Shown here piece by piece: positions 12,574 through 16,104 of a stretch of DNA of 16,104 nucleotides (positions are counted from its first letter, which is position 1; each line of letters begins with the position of its first letter). Position numbers and translations under genes: made by a program. This stretch comes from RBC101 sp052387735 (GTDB taxonomy: Bacteria > Gemmatimonadota > Gemmatimonadetes > Gemmatimonadales > Gemmatimonadaceae), in contig JBQTIW010000203.1 in the NCBI GenBank assembly GCA_052387735.1, positions 1 to 16,104 on the forward strand, written 5' to 3'. The notes beneath the pieces were generated by a model. It was not told the DNA's origin, did not search any database, and worked only from the letters and a program-made list of their open reading frames with translations.

Positions 12574-15500
12574 ATGACCAGCCCCACCCCAGCTGCCGGG
12601 ACGTTCAACGTCTCGGTTGTCATTCCGGCCTACAACGACGCCGCGACCATCGGCGTCGCGTTGGACTCGATGCTCGCGCAGACCCTGCTCACCTGGGAGG
12701 CGATCGTGGTCGACGACGGGTCGACCGACACGAGCGCGGCCGTCGTCGAGTCGTTTGTGTCCTGCGATCCACGGATCCGACTGGTGCGGCAGCCTAACGG
12801 CGGATCGGCTGCGGCGCGCAACACCGGAATCCGTCACAGCCGCCATCCCTGGCTGTTCTTTCTCGATGCGGACGACTGGATCGATTCGACCTGGCTCGCA
12901 CGGGCTGCGGCGCACCTCGCAGCCGATGCGACGCTCGACGCGGTGCACTGCGGCTGGGCGCACGTCGACTCCACCGGACAGATCCGGGCGGCGGAGCGCT
13001 GCCTGGCCACGGGTGATCTGTTCGACACATTCGCGAAACGATGTGCGTTCGCAATTCACGCCTGCGTCATTCGACGCACGCTGGTCGAAGCGGCTGGGGG
13101 GTTCGATGCCGCCTTCCGCATTGCCCACGACTGGGTGATGTGGCAGCGGATCGCCCGGCTCGGCGCGCGCTTCGGGAGGGTGCCCGAGACGCTCGCTTTC
13201 TATAGAATGCGGGAAGGGTCGCTGTCGAGGGATCCGGTGCCGCTCCTCGACGACGCGATTCGCGTCCTGGATCTGGGTCACCGCCCCGATCCACCGCTCG
13301 GCCTGCCTCCAGATGCGCCGCACGCGATGGGACGCCCGGCGGCGGAGCGAGATGAGGCCGTGATGAACTTCGTCTGCTACACGGCGGGCGCCGTGCTGGC
13401 GAGGGGAGGGGATCCGTTGCCGCTGGTCGCCCACATCCCGGCAGGCGTCGTGCCTGACGAGCCGCGTTGCCTGGGAGAGAGCATCGCGCAGCCAGTGCCG
13501 CTGGTGCTGGAGCGGTCTTCCGGCGTTCTCCTCGAGCTCTGGCCGCGGATCGCGCCGCCGCTCGCGGCGTTCCTTGCCGCGACTGAGTCCCGCACCGGTG
13601 CGCGCGGACTCGCGCGCGCCATCGCCCTTGGTTTCGACCAGGCCATCCTCGCGAGCTACGCCCTGCAGACGGTGTGTACCCTCGCCGCGACTCACGTGCA
13701 TGTTCTCGACGTCACGTCACCGATCGAAGACGTCCGCGTCGAGGCGCACATCGAGCGGTTGCACCTGATCGTTCGTCTGCAAGGCGTGCAGCTCGGGCGC
13801 ATTGAGCTGCCGGCCTGCGGCGTGGTTCCCGCTTCGGTCCTGCGCGATGCAGTCGCCGATCGCTTTGCGTGGCAAGTCCTCGAAAAGTTCTTCGACTACG
13901 GCGTGTATCGGAGCCTCGCGTATCGGCGGGACGCCGATGGCTGGAGCGCCTGGCGCGGAGACCGGTGCCTCGCGCGCGACCTGCCTGAGGAGCCAGCCGA
14001 ACGTTCGGTGCGACTGCGGGACACCGCCGGCTGGGATCTGTTCCTGGAAGAAGTGTGGGGACCGCCGTCGCCGCCCGAGGAGCGCGAGGCTGCTCCCGGA
14101 TTGACATCACGACTGCGGGAGGCACTGCGACGCGTTAGGCTCGACACGTCCCCCCGGTGGACGCGAATCGAGGTCTCGGGGCCGGTCCGGGAAGTGCGCG
14201 TCGATGGGGTGTCCGCCCTTGTCGAGGTGACGGTGGGTGGTGTGCCGATCGCCGCGATCGAGATGCCGGCTGACGGCGGCAGAGTTGCTCCTGACGCACT
14301 GCGGTCGGCAGTGACCGACGCGCTCGGATACGAGCTGTGTCGCGTGGCGATTCGTGAGGCGCTCCTCGGACGCCCGCTCGACGACGGGTCCACCCTGCGC
14401 GAGCGCCTGACGAGGCTCGCCTCGACGGCTCGGTCGATGCGGCACGGGATCGTCGTTCGGGCGCGGGACGCGTACCTGGCGCCTGGGTGGGAGGCAGCGG
14501 CCTCGGCGGCAATGCCCGACGCGTCGGCGGGGGTCGTGGTTGCGCGCCGGCTCGCGCGGCCGCTGGGCACCAGTGCGTCGCGAAAGGCCGTGCTGCCCTG
14601 GGAGACGGTCGACGTCATCCGCAACGCCGAGGCACACGCGGGAACGCCCACGCTCGACGTGAAGGGCGACGGCCCAGGCACCGTCGTCTATGCTCCAGAG
14701 CTGCTCTGGCTTCCGAGATCGGGAACCGCAGCAGGGCGAGCCCCCGTGGAGAGTCCCATCGATGCTGAGCATCGTCAGGCAAGCCCGGATGCAGGCGCGG
14801 GTGCACGATTCGAGTTCGACGCGCTCTTCGCCGAGCGCGCAGACCCCTGGTCCTACTCGTCTGCCTATGAGCAGACAAAGTACGAACAGACATTGTCCCT
14901 CCTTCCTCCGGGGCCCATCGCGCGAGCCCTCGAGATCGGATGCGCCGAGGGACATTTCACCCGTCAGCTCGCCCCGTTGGTGGGTCGTCTCGCAGCGACC
15001 GACATTTCGGACGTGGCGCTCGAAGGCGCCGCCGATCGATGTCGGAACTGCCACAATGTCGAGTTCCGGCGGCTCGACCTTGTTCGCGATCCGCTGCCGC
15101 GGGGTTTCGACCTGATCGTGTGCAGTGAGATGCTGTACTACGTTGGGGGGCGGGACGAGCTGCAGCGCGCTGCCGAAAAGCTCGTGAGCGGGCTGGCTCC
15201 CGGTGGGCATCTGCTGACGACGCACGCCAACGTGCTGGTCGATGACCCCGGTCGCACCGGTTTCGACTGGGACGTTCCGTTCGGCGCCGAGACCATCGTG
15301 CGTTCGTTTCGCGCGATACGAGGACTCGAGCTCGTGCGCGAGCTCCGCACGCCTCTGTACCGGATCGCGCTGTTTCGGGCGAGCGACGGTTCGCCTGGGC
15401 GCACTCCCGAGATCGTGGAGACAGATCAGGTGGAGCTCCCCGTGGATCGCATCGCTGCATCCATTCGTTGGGGCGGACGCGTGGGCGCGCGACGACCAGC

Positions 15501-16104
15501 GGCGCCGATGACGACGGAGCGGCTCCCCATCCTCATGTATCACCGCGTCGCGCCCACCGGCGGCGCGGAACGCGATCGGTATCGCATGACGCCGGACGTG
15601 TTCGAGTGCCAGCTCCGCTATCTGCGCGACTGCGGCTTCAGGAGCATTGGCCTCGACGAGTGGCGGCGGGCCACCGCGGCGCGCCGACCGATCGAGGGCC
15701 GCGCCGTCATGATCACCTTCGACGACGCCTTTCGCGACTTCGAAGAGTACGCCTTTCCGCTGCTCGAGCGATACGGATTCGGGGCAACCGTTTTCGTCGT
15801 CACCGACAGCGTCGGACGCTGGAATGAATGGGACCGTGACGGGAATGCCGAGCCGGTGCTCGACTGGCCGGCGATCCTGCGGCTGCGCGATCGCGGCGTC
15901 ACCTTTGGCGCGCACAGCATGACGCACGCGCGCCTGACGAGTCTCTCCCCTGCCGACGTCGTGCGTCAGGTCATCGGCTCGCGGAGCGCGCTCGAGTATC
16001 GCCTCGGTACGCCCGTGACCGCATTCGCCTATCCGTACGGCCAGAACGACGAAGCCATCCAGCACCTCGTGGGCGCGTGCGGCTTTGTGTACGGGATGAC
16101 GTGC
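12574..16104 (+). CDS. Fused GT2 / NodS-like methyltransferase / NodB-like deacetylase, open at window end
   Basis: From ATG 12574 (GAGGGG eight bases upstream) the frame is open for 1177 codons to the window end; I checked every codon and found no stop. Residues about 12-215 are a GT-A domain: FNVSVVIPAYNDAATIGVAL, VVDDGSTDTS, FFLDADDW (D98-D101), and HDWVMWQRIA as the catalytic region. Residues about 216-735 hold a helical/beta spacer with three accessory-module copies. A NodS-like methyltransferase (about 750-930) follows: ADPWSYSSAYEQTKYEQTL, motif I ALEIGCAEGHFT (785-796), ATDIS (D810) and CSEMLYYV. From about 984 a NodB-type deacetylase begins: LPILMYHRV, MITFDDAFRDF (D1050, D1051), FGAHSMTH (H1114, H1118) and AFAYPYGQ. 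All catalytic motifs seen are intact. The deacetylase end lies outside the window. It probably builds and trims an N-acetylated glycan. Similar three-domain fusions exist in annotated genomes, as I recall. Confidence 0.92.
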   Translation, partial: MTSPTPAAGTFNVSVVIPAYNDAATIGVALDSMLAQTLLTWEAIVVDDGSTDTSAAVVESFVSCDPRIRLVRQPNGGSAAARNTGIRHSRHPWLFFLDADDWIDSTWLARAAAHLAADATLDAVHCGWAHVDSTGQIRAAERCLATGDLFDTFAKRCAFAIHACVIRRTLVEAAGGFDAAFRIAHDWVMWQRIARLGARFGRVPETLAFYRMREGSLSRDPVPLLDDAIRVLDLGHRPDPPLGLPPDAPHAMGRPAAERDEAVMNFVCYTAGAVLARGGDPLPLVAHIPAGVVPDEPRCLGESIAQPVPLVLERSSGVLLELWPRIAPPLAAFLAATESRTGARGLARAIALGFDQAILASYALQTVCTLAATHVHVLDVTSPIEDVRVEAHIERLHLIVRLQGVQLGRIELPACGVVPASVLRDAVADRFAWQVLEKFFDYGVYRSLAYRRDADGWSAWRGDRCLARDLPEEPAERSVRLRDTAGWDLFLEEVWGPPSPPEEREAAPGLTSRLREALRRVRLDTSPRWTRIEVSGPVREVRVDGVSALVEVTVGGVPIAAIEMPADGGRVAPDALRSAVTDALGYELCRVAIREALLGRPLDDGSTLRERLTRLASTARSMRHGIVVRARDAYLAPGWEAAASAAMPDASAGVVVARRLARPLGTSASRKAVLPWETVDVIRNAEAHAGTPTLDVKGDGPGTVVYAPELLWLPRSGTAAGRAPVESPIDAEHRQASPDAGAGARFEFDALFAERADPWSYSSAYEQTKYEQTLSLLPPGPIARALEIGCAEGHFTRQLAPLVGRLAATDISDVALEGAADRCRNCHNVEFRRLDLVRDPLPRGFDLIVCSEMLYYVGGRDELQRAAEKLVSGLAPGGHLLTTHANVLVDDPGRTGFDWDVPFGAETIVRSFRAIRGLELVRELRTPLYRIALFRASDGSPGRTPEIVETDQVELPVDRIAASIRWGGRVGARRPAAPMTTERLPILMYHRVAPTGGAERDRYRMTPDVFECQLRYLRDCGFRSIGLDEWRRATAARRPIEGRAVMITFDDAFRDFEEYAFPLLERYGFGATVFVVTDSVGRWNEWDRDGNAEPVLDWPAILRLRDRGVTFGAHSMTHARLTSLSPADVVRQVIGSRSALEYRLGTPVTAFAYPYGQNDEAIQHLVGACGFVYGMTC
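13519..13662 (+). other. Recurring accessory module, copy 3 (fusion protein, first internal)
   Basis: Residues 316-363 read GVLLELWPRIAPPLAAFLAA, then ARGLARAIALGFDQAIL. It aligns with copy 5 by PPLAAF against VPIAAI and GLARAIALGFDQAI against ALRSAVTDALGYEL. Strand, turn and helix order is preserved, but the L-P dipeptide is lost. Confidence 0.35.
13741..13893 (+). other. Recurring accessory module, copy 4 (fusion protein, second internal)
   Basis: Residues 390-440 read LHLIVRLQGVQLGRIELPAC and VVPASVLRDAVADRFAWQVL. The G-x-x-L-G-R-I-E-L-P strand and the V-L-R-D-A-V helix are close to copies 1 and 5. Confidence 0.5.
14203..14364 (+). other. Recurring accessory module, copy 5 (fusion protein, third internal)
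   Basis: Residues 544-597 read GVSALVEVTVGGVPIAAIEM, PADGGRVAPDALRSAV, TDALGYELCRVAI. With copy 1 it shares V-x-V-x-x-x-G-x-P-V/I-A-x-I/V-x-x-P and G-G-V plus an L-R-x-A helix. It is the best-formed copy, directly before the linker to the NodS-like domain. Confidence 0.5.

Noticed and set aside
14107..16065. A 652-codon minus-strand ORF opposite the fusion gene.
   Set aside because: It is an antisense shadow caused by GC-rich codon use. The plus strand has clear NodS-like and NodB-like motifs over the same bases, while the minus translation shows no domain.
1..16104. CRISPR arrays, tRNA or rRNA genes.
   Set aside because: I saw no regularly spaced direct repeats, no cloverleaf with a TTCGANNC-type arm in context, and no rRNA-like sequence.

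Overview
The window is GC-rich (mostly about 60-68% by eye), with strongly G/C-ending codons and many GTG starts. Gene content suggests a free-living, soil-type bacterium; the style of the ankyrin, sulfatase and polysaccharide genes fits Gemmatimonadota or Acidobacteriota. That placement is an inference, since no rRNA or marker gene is present.

Left part (1-5114), an accessory patchwork read mostly on the minus strand. It holds an edge-truncated reading frame with a DUF4209/HEPN-like RNxxxH motif (1-330), an ankyrin-repeat protein (327-1910), and an internally deleted IS5-type insertion sequence (about 1961-2251) containing a REP-like hairpin/palindrome. Next come a HigB2/HigA2-type toxin-antitoxin pair (3171-2323) with an AT-rich divergent operator/promoter, a frameshifted plus-strand DUF4238 gene (3280-4064), and a translationally coupled small protein plus MNT-type nucleotidyltransferase (4783-4143). 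Decay, mobile DNA and toxin-antitoxin-like pairs mark this as an acquisition and turnover zone. A 331-bp gap (4784-5114) has no confident gene.

Right part (5115-16104), a surface-polysaccharide locus. A membrane-anchored alkaline-phosphatase-superfamily enzyme (sulfatase-like, with Thr at the nucleophile position) is divergent from a tight plus-strand operon. The operon order is Wzm-type ABC permease, Wzt-type ATPase with a C-terminal glycan-recognition-like domain, SAM methyltransferase, two GT2 glycosyltransferases, and a very large protein open to the window end. The large protein (at least 1177 residues) fuses a GT2 domain, a spacer, a NodS-like methyltransferase and a NodB-like polysaccharide deacetylase. 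Junctions overlap by 4 nt or are separated by 3-15 nt, so co-transcription is likely.

Proposed logic (inference): the GT2 enzymes build a glycan, the NodB and NodS domains deacetylate and then methylate amino sugars, the free-standing methyltransferase may modify or cap the chain, and Wzm/Wzt export it. A short weakly conserved module appears to recur about five times across the three glycosyltransferase proteins, at the N-terminus of one, the C-terminus of the next and three times inside the fusion. With the NodS/NodB fusion it is the most interesting under-described feature here.
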